A DNA stretch of 25,215 bases from GCA-016432345 sp964544105. Lineage in GTDB: Bacteria > Patescibacteriota > Microgenomatia > Levybacterales > UBA12049. Shown here in pieces: positions 16,048 through 22,766 of this stretch (position 1 is its first letter; every line of letters starts with the position of its first letter). The notes beneath the pieces were generated by a model. That model ran no database searches. It had not been told where the DNA came from and was given only the letters and a program-made list of their open reading frames with translations. Both the position numbers and the translations under genes were made by a program. Location of the stretch: positions 1-25,215 of the forward strand of contig CAZIZQ010000013.1 in NCBI GenBank assembly GCA_964544105.1. Direction: 5' to 3'.

Positions 16048-16717
16048 AAGAAAATAGTATCACAAATTCACCCTTTGGATTTGTTTTTTCAAAATGTAAA
16101 AGTGAACTTGAGATAGTTTCTCTTCGAATTTCCTCATGTATTTTTGTTAACTCCTTTGCAATAACAACTTCAATATCACCAAAAACTTCTTGTAATTCTC
16201 CTAACGTTTTTACCAACCGATGAGGTGCCTCAAAAAGAATAATCGTTGTTTTTATTGAAAGAGCAAAAAGATCGGTAAAGAGTTTTTTTCTGTGTCCTTC
16301 TTTTTTAGGTGGATATCCAATAAAAAGAAACTTGTCTGTTGGCAAACCAGAACTAACAAGCGCAGAAATAACAGACGATGGCCCAGGAATAGACTCTACC
16401 CGTATCCCTTCCTGGATGCACAAACGCACTAACTTAAAACCAGGATCAGAAATTGTTGGTGTCCCTGCATCTGACACAAGAGCAATGTTTAAACCATTTT
16501 TTAGGGCAGTAATAATTTCTGGAATTCGCTGCAGTTCGTTTTGTTCGTAATAAGAAATCAGGTCAGGTTTGTTTATTTGTAATGTCTTAAGCAAATTTCC
16601 TGTTTTTCTTGTGTCCTCGCAAGCAATGCCATCAACAGATTGTAGTATTTCTATTGCCCTTATGGTAATATCTTGTAAATTCCCAATTGGGGTAGCAACA
16701 ACATATAACGTGCCCAT
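16034..16717 (-). CDS. rsmI: 16S rRNA 2'-O-ribose C1402 methyltransferase RsmI
   Basis: A 227-residue SAM-dependent tetrapyrrole-methylase-fold enzyme that modifies C1402 in the decoding centre of 16S rRNA. Family motifs are G-T-L-Y-V-V-A-T-P-I-G-N-L at the start, A-C-E-D-T-R-K-T, S-D-A-G-T-P-T-I-S-D-P-G, I-P-G-P-S-S and F-E-A-P-H-R. I chose ATG 16717 because the family begins there and a TATAAT lies 7 bases upstream; the open frame extends to 16753 but that overlaps lexA. It lacks the ~60-residue C-terminal extension of longer homologues such as E. coli RsmI (286). It lies just after lexA and is coupled to the 89-aa gene. Confidence 0.93.
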   Translation of the reverse strand: MGTLYVVATPIGNLQDITIRAIEILQSVDGIACEDTRKTGNLLKTLQINKPDLISYYEQNELQRIPEIITALKNGLNIALVSDAGTPTISDPGFKLVRLCIQEGIRVESIPGPSSVISALVSSGLPTDKFLFIGYPPKKEGHRKKLFTDLFALSIKTTIILFEAPHRLVKTLGELQEVFGDIEVVIAKELTKIHEEIRRETISSSLLHFEKTNPKGEFVILFSYERN

Positions 16718-16724
16718 CCTAACT

Positions 16725-16730
16725 ATTATA
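16725..16730 (-). promoter_or_regulatory. rsmI -10 element, leaderless spacing
   Basis: A perfect TATAAT on the minus strand, 7 bases before the ATG at 16717. It overlaps the lexA stop codon. A poor -35 (TTGCGG, 16753-16748) lies 17 bases upstream. An AGG directly next to the ATG is too close to act as a Shine-Dalgarno site. Confidence 0.6.
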
Positions 16731-17355
16731 CGTATTTTCGAATAAGCCCGCAAACTTTCCCCTGAATTGCGACTGTATTTGGGTAGATCGGGTCCATGGT
16801 GGCATTTGCCGGTTTTAATATAACCCGTCCGTTTTCCCTATAAAATCGCTTGAGCGTTGCTAAATTATCGTCCACCATAGCCACAACAATATCACCGTTT
16901 GTGGCCTCGTTAGCCCGTTCGATTACCACATAATCACCATCTAAAATACCATCTTCTATCATAGATTGACCTTTAACTTGTAAAACGTAGGCAATTTTTT
17001 TACCACTAATCATAGAAGCCGAAATCTGAACAGTGGCATTTGGATCGGTATGTGGCTCAAGAGGTTGCCCTGCTGCAATAAAACCCATAAGCGGTAGTTC
17101 CATCGATGGCTGTGTCCCAAGAGCTGCGTCAGTTACTTTTTGGTCAAGAATTTTTAGCACCCGGGTATTCCCATCTACTTTTTGAATGTATCCTTTTTGG
17201 ACAAGGGAACGAATAATAGAATGAACTGTAGAAATACTTCTATGATCAGTGGCGGTTGCAATTTCCTGCAGTTTTGGAGAGTAGCCGTATTGCTTTTGAA
17301 ACTGGGCAATAAACTCTAAGATCTCTCTTTCTTTTTTATATATAACTCCTGCCAT
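16726..17355 (-). CDS. lexA: LexA repressor
   Basis: A 209-residue SOS repressor of standard size. The N-terminal winged-helix domain (about 1-70) includes S-P-K-L-Q-E-I-A and S-I-S-T-V-H-S-I-I-R-S-L, matching the LexA recognition helix region. The self-cleavage site is A95-G96 (F-I-A-A-G-Q-P), with the catalytic dyad Ser131 (V-K-G-Q-S-M-I) and Lys169 (A-T-L-K-R). All key residues are intact, so RecA-stimulated cleavage is expected. ATG 17355 (M-A-G-V-I-Y) is chosen because a TATAAA lies 6 bases upstream and the frame extension to 17391 runs into the promoter. Palindromes around the promoter may be its own operator. Confidence 0.94.
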   Translation of the reverse strand: MAGVIYKKEREILEFIAQFQKQYGYSPKLQEIATATDHRSISTVHSIIRSLVQKGYIQKVDGNTRVLKILDQKVTDAALGTQPSMELPLMGFIAAGQPLEPHTDPNATVQISASMISGKKIAYVLQVKGQSMIEDGILDGDYVVIERANEATNGDIVVAMVDDNLATLKRFYRENGRVILKPANATMDPIYPNTVAIQGKVCGLIRKYV

Positions 17356-17361
17356 ATATAT

Positions 17362-17391
17362 TTTATACGAAATATTCGAGAATTTTGTCAA
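17362..17391 (-). promoter_or_regulatory. lexA promoter
   Basis: TTGACA (17391-17386), an 18-base spacer and TATAAA (17367-17362), 6 bases before the ATG at 17355. This is one of the best-matched promoters in the window and predicts a leaderless lexA mRNA. Confidence 0.7.
17368..17378. repeat. Palindrome CGAA-ATA-TTCG inside the lexA promoter spacer
   Basis: An 11-base perfect inverted repeat located between the -35 and -10 of lexA. The half-sites resemble the CGAA/TTCG ends of Gram-positive SOS boxes, though the spacing is shorter. The position is ideal for autorepression. Confidence 0.4.
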
Positions 17392-17402
17392 TATGTCATA
17401 TT
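17390..17402. repeat. Palindrome AATATG-T-CATATT next to the lexA -35
   Basis: A 13-base perfect inverted repeat that overlaps the lexA -35 by two bases, in the region shared with the divergent coiled-coil gene. It is a second candidate operator; its AT richness makes chance occurrence more likely. Confidence 0.35.
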
Positions 17403-17430
17403 ACAAACAAACTAGGTCAATTTTAATATA

Positions 17431-17459
17431 TTGCAAAAAGAAAAGAACAAGAGTAGGAT
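17431..17459 (+). promoter_or_regulatory. Candidate promoter of the coiled-coil gene
   Basis: TTGCAA (17431-17436), a 17-base spacer and TAGGAT (17454-17459), 7 bases before ATG 17467. The spacing matches the leaderless pattern of other genes here. The AGGA within it could alternatively be a ribosome site. Confidence 0.4.
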
Positions 17460-17466
17460 AAATAAT

Positions 17467-17811
17467 ATGACTGACGATTCATTATTAAAACAACTTGGAA
17501 AATTAATCGATACAAAACTTGAGCCAATTAAAAAACAGTTGGGTGTAATTACCGCTAAGCTTACGACTCATGATAAAAGATTTGATGCTCATGATGGTAA
17601 GTTTAAATCAATTGATGCAAAATTCGAATCAATCGAGAAAAAACTTACCTCGCATGATATAAGGTTTGATTCACTCGAGAAACAAATTAAGCAAAGCCAA
17701 GAAGAAACTATAGAGGTTCTTTCTGAACTTATACATGCAGGATATAACATGCACGAAAAAAGAATCACAAATATAGAAAAGCATCTCCACTTGCCCCAAG
17801 TACATGGATAA
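17467..17811 (+). CDS. Small coiled-coil protein
   Basis: A 114-residue protein beginning M-T-D-D-S-L-L-K-Q-L-G. Most of it is predicted coiled coil built from a repeated unit with the pattern H-D-x-R-F-D / D-x-K-F-x-S-I-x-x-K, seen near residues 36-70, followed by E-E-T-I-E-V-L-S-E-L and a histidine-rich tail. There is no membrane segment. Proteins of this kind resemble uncharacterised coiled-coil families in candidate phyla and phages; the function is unknown. ATG 17467 is preferred over an upstream TTG at 17431 that lies in the presumed -35. It is divergent from lexA and upstream of uvrB, so damage control is possible but unproven. Confidence 0.65.
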   Translation: MTDDSLLKQLGKLIDTKLEPIKKQLGVITAKLTTHDKRFDAHDGKFKSIDAKFESIEKKLTSHDIRFDSLEKQIKQSQEETIEVLSELIHAGYNMHEKRITNIEKHLHLPQVHG

Positions 17812-17851
17812 ATAAAAGCCGTCTCTTCAGTCAATAGTACGATAGTGCTGT

Positions 17852-17866
17852 ACACACCAGGTGTGT
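17852..17866. repeat. Perfect palindrome ACACACC-A-GGTGTGT upstream of uvrB
   Basis: Two 7-base arms around one base, 50 bases upstream of the uvrB start. A less perfect outer pairing (GCT with AGC) extends it. No T-run follows, so a terminator is unlikely; an operator is the better guess. The sequence is not the same as the lexA palindromes. Confidence 0.5.
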
Positions 17867-17900
17867 GGTAGCTAGACACATAAAAGGGTATTTGTGTATA

Positions 17901-17909
17901 TGCTACAAT
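17901..17909 (+). promoter_or_regulatory. uvrB extended -10, leaderless spacing
   Basis: TGCTACAAT: an extended -10 (TGN plus TACAAT), with TACAAT ending 6 bases before ATG 17916. No convincing -35 is present, as is usual for extended -10 promoters. No Shine-Dalgarno site can fit. Confidence 0.65.
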
Positions 17910-17915
17910 GCTTTT

Positions 17916-19919
17916 ATGAAATTCCAGCTTGTTTCGTCATTTAAACCAACCGGTAACCAACCTCAAGCAATTCAACAAATAACAAAAAACCTACAATCAG
18001 GCAAAAAAAACCAGGTTTTGCTTGGGGTTACCGGCAGTGGCAAAACATTTACCATGGCAAACGTGATACAAGCAGTCCAACGGCCAACACTCGTAATCTC
18101 CCACAATAAAACCCTGGCCGGGCAGCTCTACCAAGAATTTAGGGATTTTTTTCCTAAAAACGCCGTCTCTTATTTTGTTTCGTATTACGACTACTACCAA
18201 CCCGAGGCCTATATTCCCCAATCTGACACTTATATAGAAAAAGAGGTCGAGATTAACGAGGAAATCGACAAGTTGCGACTTTCGGCCACCACTAATTTAC
18301 TTACCCGACCCGATACATTGGTGGTCGCATCTGTTTCGTGTATCTATAACCTTGGATCACCCGTGGAATATGGAAAATTTGTCTTAGAACTTAAACCCGG
18401 CGTGAAAGTAAGTCAAAAAAGCGTACTCGAACGCCTAACCGACCTACAGTACGAGCGAAATGATTATTCGTTCCAGCGTGGTACATTCCGCGTACGGGGA
18501 GAAAACATCAGTATTTTCCCCTCATACGTTGACTATGGTATTGAAATAACTTTTACAGACGACAAAATTGTTTCGCTTTCCCAATTTAATCCACTCACTG
18601 GCGAAACTCAACAACCATTAACAAGTAATGTAATCTATCCTGCCAAGCATTACATGACAGACCCCAAAAGTTATGAAAGTGTTTTTGGGCAAATTCGTCG
18701 CGACTTGGCAATCCGAGTTAATGAGCTGACCAAACAAAACAAGCTAATCGAGGCCCAACGCCTATCACAACGCACCAACTTTGATTTACAAATGATCAAA
18801 GAAGTTGGTTATGTTAACGGCATCGAAAACTACTCCCGCTATTTTGACGGCCGTAACATTGGTGACCCACCTTATTCCTTACTTGATTACTTCGAGCATG
18901 CCAATAAAGACTGGCTGTTAATTATCGACGAATCTCATATGACCATACCTCAAATCCGGGGCATGTACAACGGCGACCGGGCCCGCAAAGAAACACTAAT
19001 TAACTATGGTTTTCGCCTGCCTGCCGCGTACGATAACCGGCCGCTTCGGTTTGATGAATTTGTCCGCCGGATCCACCAAACAATTTATGTCAGCGCCACA
19101 CCAGACGAATACGAAATTTCCCTATCCTGTGAAGAAAATGATACTGGAGTTACCGAGCAGCTTATCCGCCCAACCGGCCTCGTTGACCCAATCGTAAAAG
19201 TAAAACCAACCAAAAACCAAATTCCGGATCTAATTGAAGAAATTCAAAAACGGACTACCCAAAAACAACGGGTTTTAGTAACTACACTTACCAAGCGAAT
19301 GGCAGAGGAACTTTCTTCGTATCTTGAAGAACGAGGCATAAAAGTTTCTTATTTACATTCCGACATCCAAACACTTGAGCGGCAAGATATTTTAGATGAT
19401 TTGAGGTTTGGTAATTTTGACGTGCTGGTCGGCATTAATTTGTTACGTGAGGGACTTGATTTACCGGAAGTTTCCCTTGTGGCAATACTCGACGCGGATA
19501 AAGAAGGATTTCTAAGAAGCCGTACTTCTCTTATTCAAACCATGGGTCGGGCTGCACGGCATGTTGATGCAATGGTAATTTTATATGCCGACAATATGAC
19601 TAAATCTATGGATGCCGCGATTAAAGAAGTAGAACGAAGGCGGGAAATTCAAATTATTTATAACAAAAAACACGGCATAACACCCCAAAGTATCCAAAAA
19701 GCTATTCGGGCAAAATTAGTAGAAGAACAAAAAGAGAAAACTAAAACCGAACAACTTTTATATTTTGAAGGTAAAGATGTCCTTTTACCTGATGAAAAAG
19801 AAAAACTAATATCGATGCTACGAAAAGAAATGAAATCTGCTGCTAAAGATCTAGATTTTGAAACTGCAGCAAGATTACGGGATAAGATAAAATTACTATT
19901 GGGTTCGAAGATAGTATAA
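17916..19919 (+). CDS. uvrB: UvrABC excinuclease subunit B
   Basis: A 667-residue nucleotide-excision-repair helicase that receives DNA from UvrA, verifies the lesion and recruits UvrC. Walker A G-V-T-G-S-G-K-T is at 37-44, the strand-separating beta-hairpin Y-Y-D-Y-Y-Q-P-E-A-Y-I at about 90-100, the DEAD-like box I-I-D-E-S-H, then V-S-A-T-P, the helicase motifs V-G-I-N-L-L-R-E-G-L-D and T-M-G-R-A-A-R-H, and a C-terminal UVR motif (D-F-E-T-A-A-R-L-R-D-K-I-K). ATG 17916 is chosen because M-K-F-Q-L-V-S-S-F-K-P is the family start and the -10 sits just before it; the open frame reaches back to 17865. The stop overlaps rplS, convergent, by 24 bases. All motifs are intact. Confidence 0.97.
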   Translation: MKFQLVSSFKPTGNQPQAIQQITKNLQSGKKNQVLLGVTGSGKTFTMANVIQAVQRPTLVISHNKTLAGQLYQEFRDFFPKNAVSYFVSYYDYYQPEAYIPQSDTYIEKEVEINEEIDKLRLSATTNLLTRPDTLVVASVSCIYNLGSPVEYGKFVLELKPGVKVSQKSVLERLTDLQYERNDYSFQRGTFRVRGENISIFPSYVDYGIEITFTDDKIVSLSQFNPLTGETQQPLTSNVIYPAKHYMTDPKSYESVFGQIRRDLAIRVNELTKQNKLIEAQRLSQRTNFDLQMIKEVGYVNGIENYSRYFDGRNIGDPPYSLLDYFEHANKDWLLIIDESHMTIPQIRGMYNGDRARKETLINYGFRLPAAYDNRPLRFDEFVRRIHQTIYVSATPDEYEISLSCEENDTGVTEQLIRPTGLVDPIVKVKPTKNQIPDLIEEIQKRTTQKQRVLVTTLTKRMAEELSSYLEERGIKVSYLHSDIQTLERQDILDDLRFGNFDVLVGINLLREGLDLPEVSLVAILDADKEGFLRSRTSLIQTMGRAARHVDAMVILYADNMTKSMDAAIKEVERRREIQIIYNKKHGITPQSIQKAIRAKLVEEQKEKTKTEQLLYFEGKDVLLPDEKEKLISMLRKEMKSAAKDLDFETAARLRDKIKLLLGSKIV

Positions 19920-20174
19920 TTTTGCCCGGCGGACTCTTTTTTTAGATTTTTCCTTTACCAGAACCTTTTCCACACTGGGAGAAAAAATTGGCCAGATACG
20001 CTCAACGCTAACATCCCCAACTGTTTTTCTTACCATAAAACTTTTATTTTCTCCTCGTCCTTTTATGCCTAATACCACACCCTCAAACACCTGGGTTCGG
20101 GTTTTTTGGTCTTCTGTAATTTTTTGGTGTACACGTACTGTATCACCCGGAGCAAAATCAATTACCTGAATCAT
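19896..20174 (-). CDS. rplS: 50S ribosomal protein L19
   Basis: A 92-residue L19 with the family core F-A-P-G-D-T-V-R-V-H, T-Q-V-F-E-G-V-V-L, F-M-V-R-K-T-V-G-D-V-S-V-E-R, P-I-F-S-P and a final R-R-A-K-L-Y-Y-L-R. L19 is usually about 115 residues: here the N-terminal helix before the D-F-x-P-G-D motif and the C-terminal tail after Y-Y-L-R are both missing. The start is supported by TATAAT 6 bases upstream. L19 sits at the 30S-50S interface. Here it follows pyrG by 37 bases rather than being with trmD and rpsP as is typical. The last 24 bases overlap uvrB on the other strand. Confidence 0.95.
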   Translation of the reverse strand: MIQVIDFAPGDTVRVHQKITEDQKTRTQVFEGVVLGIKGRGENKSFMVRKTVGDVSVERIWPIFSPSVEKVLVKEKSKKRVRRAKLYYLRTQ

Positions 20175-20180
20175 ATTCGC

Positions 20181-20189
20181 ATTATATCA
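20181..20189 (-). promoter_or_regulatory. rplS extended -10, leaderless spacing
   Basis: TGATATAAT on the minus strand: a perfect TATAAT (20186-20181) with a TGN extension, ending 6 bases before the ATG at 20174. A weak -35 (TTGCTT, 20209-20204) is 17 bases upstream. It allows rplS expression independent of pyrG. Confidence 0.65.
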
Positions 20190-20200
20190 CCTGGAAGGTG
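20188..20200. repeat. Inverted repeat CACCT-N3-AGGTG in the rplS promoter
   Basis: Five-base arms around a 3-base centre, lying in the -35/-10 spacer of rplS. No T-run follows, so it is unlikely to terminate pyrG. The same ten fixed bases occur at 13224-13238, within the larger repeat 13222-13240. Confidence 0.5.
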
Positions 20201-20211
20201 GCGAAGCAACG

Positions 20212-21852
20212 CTATTTTATACAAGCTTCTAAAAACCCCAAAAACAGCGGGTGGGGTCGTAGGGGTCGACTTTTGTACTCGGGATGTCCCTGTATACCTA
20301 CATAGAATGGATGGGTTTCTTTTGGTAATTCTATAATTTCAACCAGATCTTCAACAACTGACCTGGCGCTAATTACCAACCCCTGCTTTTCAAAATCTTC
20401 TGTATATTCGTTATTAAACTCATACCTGTGCCGATGACGCTCGCTAGTCAGCTCTTTTCCATACAATGAATAGGCTTGAGTATTTTTTTGCACCACTGCT
20501 TCCCAACCACCAAGTCTCATTGTTCCTCCGTATGCCCGCCGTTCCATCAGCTCTTTTTGGGATGGAATAAGGTGAATTACCGGATGTTTTGAAACTTTAT
20601 CGTTTTCTGTAGTATTGGCATCTTTCCAGCCCAAAACGTCCCGGGCAAAAGCAATTACTGCTAGTTGCATACCATAACAAAGGCCAAGATATGGAATTTT
20701 ATTTTTTCGGGCATACGAGGCAGCAGCAATCATCCCTTCCGCGCCCCGCTCACCCCAGCCAATTGGGACAATAATTCCATCTGGCTTTCCAATAACCGAT
20801 TCTCCCTGGTCTTCGACTTTTTTTGCATCAATCCACACTGTTTTAACCGCAACACCCTTACTCCAACTTGCATGGTCAATTGCATCAAATAGCGCAGCGT
20901 AGGAATCTCTTAACTGATAATCTCCGGTGCCAAAATATTTTCCAACAATGGCAATAGTTACTTCTTTTCCTTTTTCTGCGCCTACTTTCTCGACAAGCTT
21001 TTCCCACTCGGTAAGATTTGATTCTTTAATTGGAAGCGACAATTTTTGAAGAATCTTTTTGTCTAACTCCTGTTTATGCAATTCCATAGGAATCTCGTAG
21101 ACGTTTTTCAAATCGGGATTGGAAATAATATCTTGGGTGTGCATATTGCAAAACAGGGCAAACCTATCACGCCGTCTTTGATCCAAATACTTTTCCGACC
21201 TGGCAACTATAAAATCCGGCTGAATTCCCAAAGAGTTAAGCGTACGGACAGAAAGCTGCGTAGGCTTGGTTTTGGGCTCACCTAAATGCTTGGGTGTCGG
21301 CACGTAACTAACGTGAACATGAATAACATCCCCTGGATTTTTTAAGGTCATAATTCTGGATGCTTCGTAGTAAAATACATTTTGGTACTCACCTGCCGTT
21401 CCACCAAGTTCGATAATTACAATATCTGCATCCTTTTTTTCAGCAAGCCCGGTAATACGCTTGGTAATTTCATCAGTGATATGCGGAATTGCCTCGACAT
21501 CCTCACCGTTATATTCAAATCTGCGCTCCCGATCTATAACAGTTTTATAAATTTGCCCAATGGTTACAAAATTATCTTTACCCATGTCTTCGTTTAAAAA
21601 TTTTTCATAGGTGCCGATATCCATATCTGCTTCTGTACCATCCTCACAAAGAAATGGATCGCCGTGTTCTATTGGGTTAATGGTACCTGCGTCTACATTA
21701 AGATAATTTTCAAATTTTATAGGAGCAACTTTATATCCTGCAGATTTAAGAAGAAAAGCGATTGAGGCGGTAGTGAGACCTTTACCAATTCCCGAGATAA
21801 CTCCTCCGGAAACAAAGATATATTTTCGTTTGGTACCTTTTTCGAGTTGCAC
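20212..21852 (-). CDS. pyrG: CTP synthase
   Basis: A 546-residue glutamine-dependent enzyme making CTP from UTP. The synthetase domain begins K-Y-I-F-V-S-G-G-V-I-S-G-I-G-K-G (10-25) and includes H-G-D-P-F-L-C-E-D-G-T-E-A-D-M-D and G-E-P-K-T-K-P-T-Q. The class I glutaminase domain has the nucleophile C392 (L-G-L-C-Y-G-M-Q) and H523/E525 (G-H-P-E). It is divergent: the usual oxyanion-loop P-G-G-F-G reads P-I-G-W-G near 363-367, and the substrate-binding K-F-D-P-Y-x-N-V-D-P-G reads K-F-E-N-Y-L-N-V-D-A-G. The catalytic residues remain. The start is GTG 21852, 11 bases after the nadC stop, with a -10 seven bases upstream. Confidence 0.95.
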   Translation of the reverse strand: MQLEKGTKRKYIFVSGGVISGIGKGLTTASIAFLLKSAGYKVAPIKFENYLNVDAGTINPIEHGDPFLCEDGTEADMDIGTYEKFLNEDMGKDNFVTIGQIYKTVIDRERRFEYNGEDVEAIPHITDEITKRITGLAEKKDADIVIIELGGTAGEYQNVFYYEASRIMTLKNPGDVIHVHVSYVPTPKHLGEPKTKPTQLSVRTLNSLGIQPDFIVARSEKYLDQRRRDRFALFCNMHTQDIISNPDLKNVYEIPMELHKQELDKKILQKLSLPIKESNLTEWEKLVEKVGAEKGKEVTIAIVGKYFGTGDYQLRDSYAALFDAIDHASWSKGVAVKTVWIDAKKVEDQGESVIGKPDGIIVPIGWGERGAEGMIAAASYARKNKIPYLGLCYGMQLAVIAFARDVLGWKDANTTENDKVSKHPVIHLIPSQKELMERRAYGGTMRLGGWEAVVQKNTQAYSLYGKELTSERHRHRYEFNNEYTEDFEKQGLVISARSVVEDLVEIIELPKETHPFYVGIQGHPEYKSRPLRPHPLFLGFLEACIK

Positions 21853-21859
21853 GATTTAT

Positions 21860-21887
21860 ATTATCAAAAAACAGACATCTTAGTCAA
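21860..21887 (-). promoter_or_regulatory. Internal pyrG promoter, leaderless spacing
   Basis: On the minus strand TTGACT (21887-21882), a 16-base spacer and GATAAT (21865-21860), 7 bases before GTG 21852. It overlaps the end of nadC, so pyrG may be transcribed both from the nadA promoter and from here. A leaderless GTG start would follow. Confidence 0.55.
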
Positions 21888-22766
21888 CATGGAAACGTTA
21901 AAAGTCGAAGCAGAGTGGGTAAGGCTGCCGCTTGAGATAACATCCACTCCGGTTTTGGCCCAAACGAGAAGATTATCTTTTGTTACCTCACCCGATGCTT
22001 CGATATAAACATGATCATAAAAAGGGTGAGTTTTGAATTTATCCATAAATTCTAAAACTATCTTTGGTGTTATATTATCAAACATTATAGCTGCCTCTTG
22101 GTACTGCGCTTTTTCCAAAATATCTATCACTGCCTCTGCCTGCTTTATGTCTGCTACTTCGATTTCGAAAAAATTACCAGTTTTTATCATTGCTTGTACT
22201 GTATCTTCAAAAGCATACGCAGAAAGATGAGTATCTTTAACTAGTGCAAAATCAGACAAAGAAAGCCTGTGCGTCCCTCCCCCACCACCACACACTGCTT
22301 TTTTATCCAGTAGCATCCAAGGGGTTTTTCGAGTCGATACAAGCAGAGGCGGACTTTCAACCCCGGATAACAAAGAAATAAATCCTTTTGTATAAGTGGC
22401 AATGCCTGACATCCTCCCAATAATATTAAGGATTATTCGTTCATATCCAAGTATTTCTTTGACATTACCAGAAAGACGAAGCAATGTATCTTTACCAACG
22501 TGCTCATCAACTTTCAAAGTAGTTTTAGTATCGAGCAAACATGCAACTTCTTCAATCCCAGAAATTATCCCTGCCTGTTTACTAATAACTTCTGCCATGC
22601 ATTGTTCTTCTAGACCAAGATATTTTGTAGTCAAATCGTTTGCCACGCCATCAGAAACTTTCATCCAGTCAAAAAGAGCAAAAAGTTGCTCTTTGTAAAA
22701 ACTATTACTAACGGTCAGTAGATGTTTTTTTTGAAAATGTTTGGCTACTTTTTCTTGTCTTGTCAT
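21864..22766 (-). CDS. nadC: Nicotinate-nucleotide pyrophosphorylase (quinolinate phosphoribosyltransferase)
   Basis: A 300-residue enzyme that converts quinolinate and PRPP to nicotinate mononucleotide and CO2. The N-terminal part has the usual barrel-sandwich segment; the catalytic barrel contains R-M-S-G-I-A-T, S-T-R-K-T, G-G-G-G-T-H-R-L-S-L-S-D, V-K-D-T-H, E-I-E-V and M-F-D-N-I, matching the substrate-binding Arg/Lys/His and the acidic residues of the family. The segment T-R-K-T-P-W-M-L-L-D differs from the common T-R-K-T-T-P-G-L-R, so the loop is unusual. It overlaps nadA by 4 bases, and the nadA neighbour supports quinolinate over other substrates. An AAGGA directly next to the ATG is too close for a good ribosome site. 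Confidence 0.92.
   Translation of the reverse strand: MTRQEKVAKHFQKKHLLTVSNSFYKEQLFALFDWMKVSDGVANDLTTKYLGLEEQCMAEVISKQAGIISGIEEVACLLDTKTTLKVDEHVGKDTLLRLSGNVKEILGYERIILNIIGRMSGIATYTKGFISLLSGVESPPLLVSTRKTPWMLLDKKAVCGGGGGTHRLSLSDFALVKDTHLSAYAFEDTVQAMIKTGNFFEIEVADIKQAEAVIDILEKAQYQEAAIMFDNITPKIVLEFMDKFKTHPFYDHVYIEASGEVTKDNLLVWAKTGVDVISSGSLTHSASTFNVSMLTKMSVF

Noticed and set aside
17851..17885. Intrinsic terminator after the coiled-coil gene
   Set aside because: The palindrome at 17852-17866 can form a hairpin, but no run of T follows it on either strand.
17865..17915. Longer UvrB N-terminus from an upstream GTG in frame
   Set aside because: The extra 17 residues do not fit the family, and the frame crosses the extended -10 at 17901-17909.
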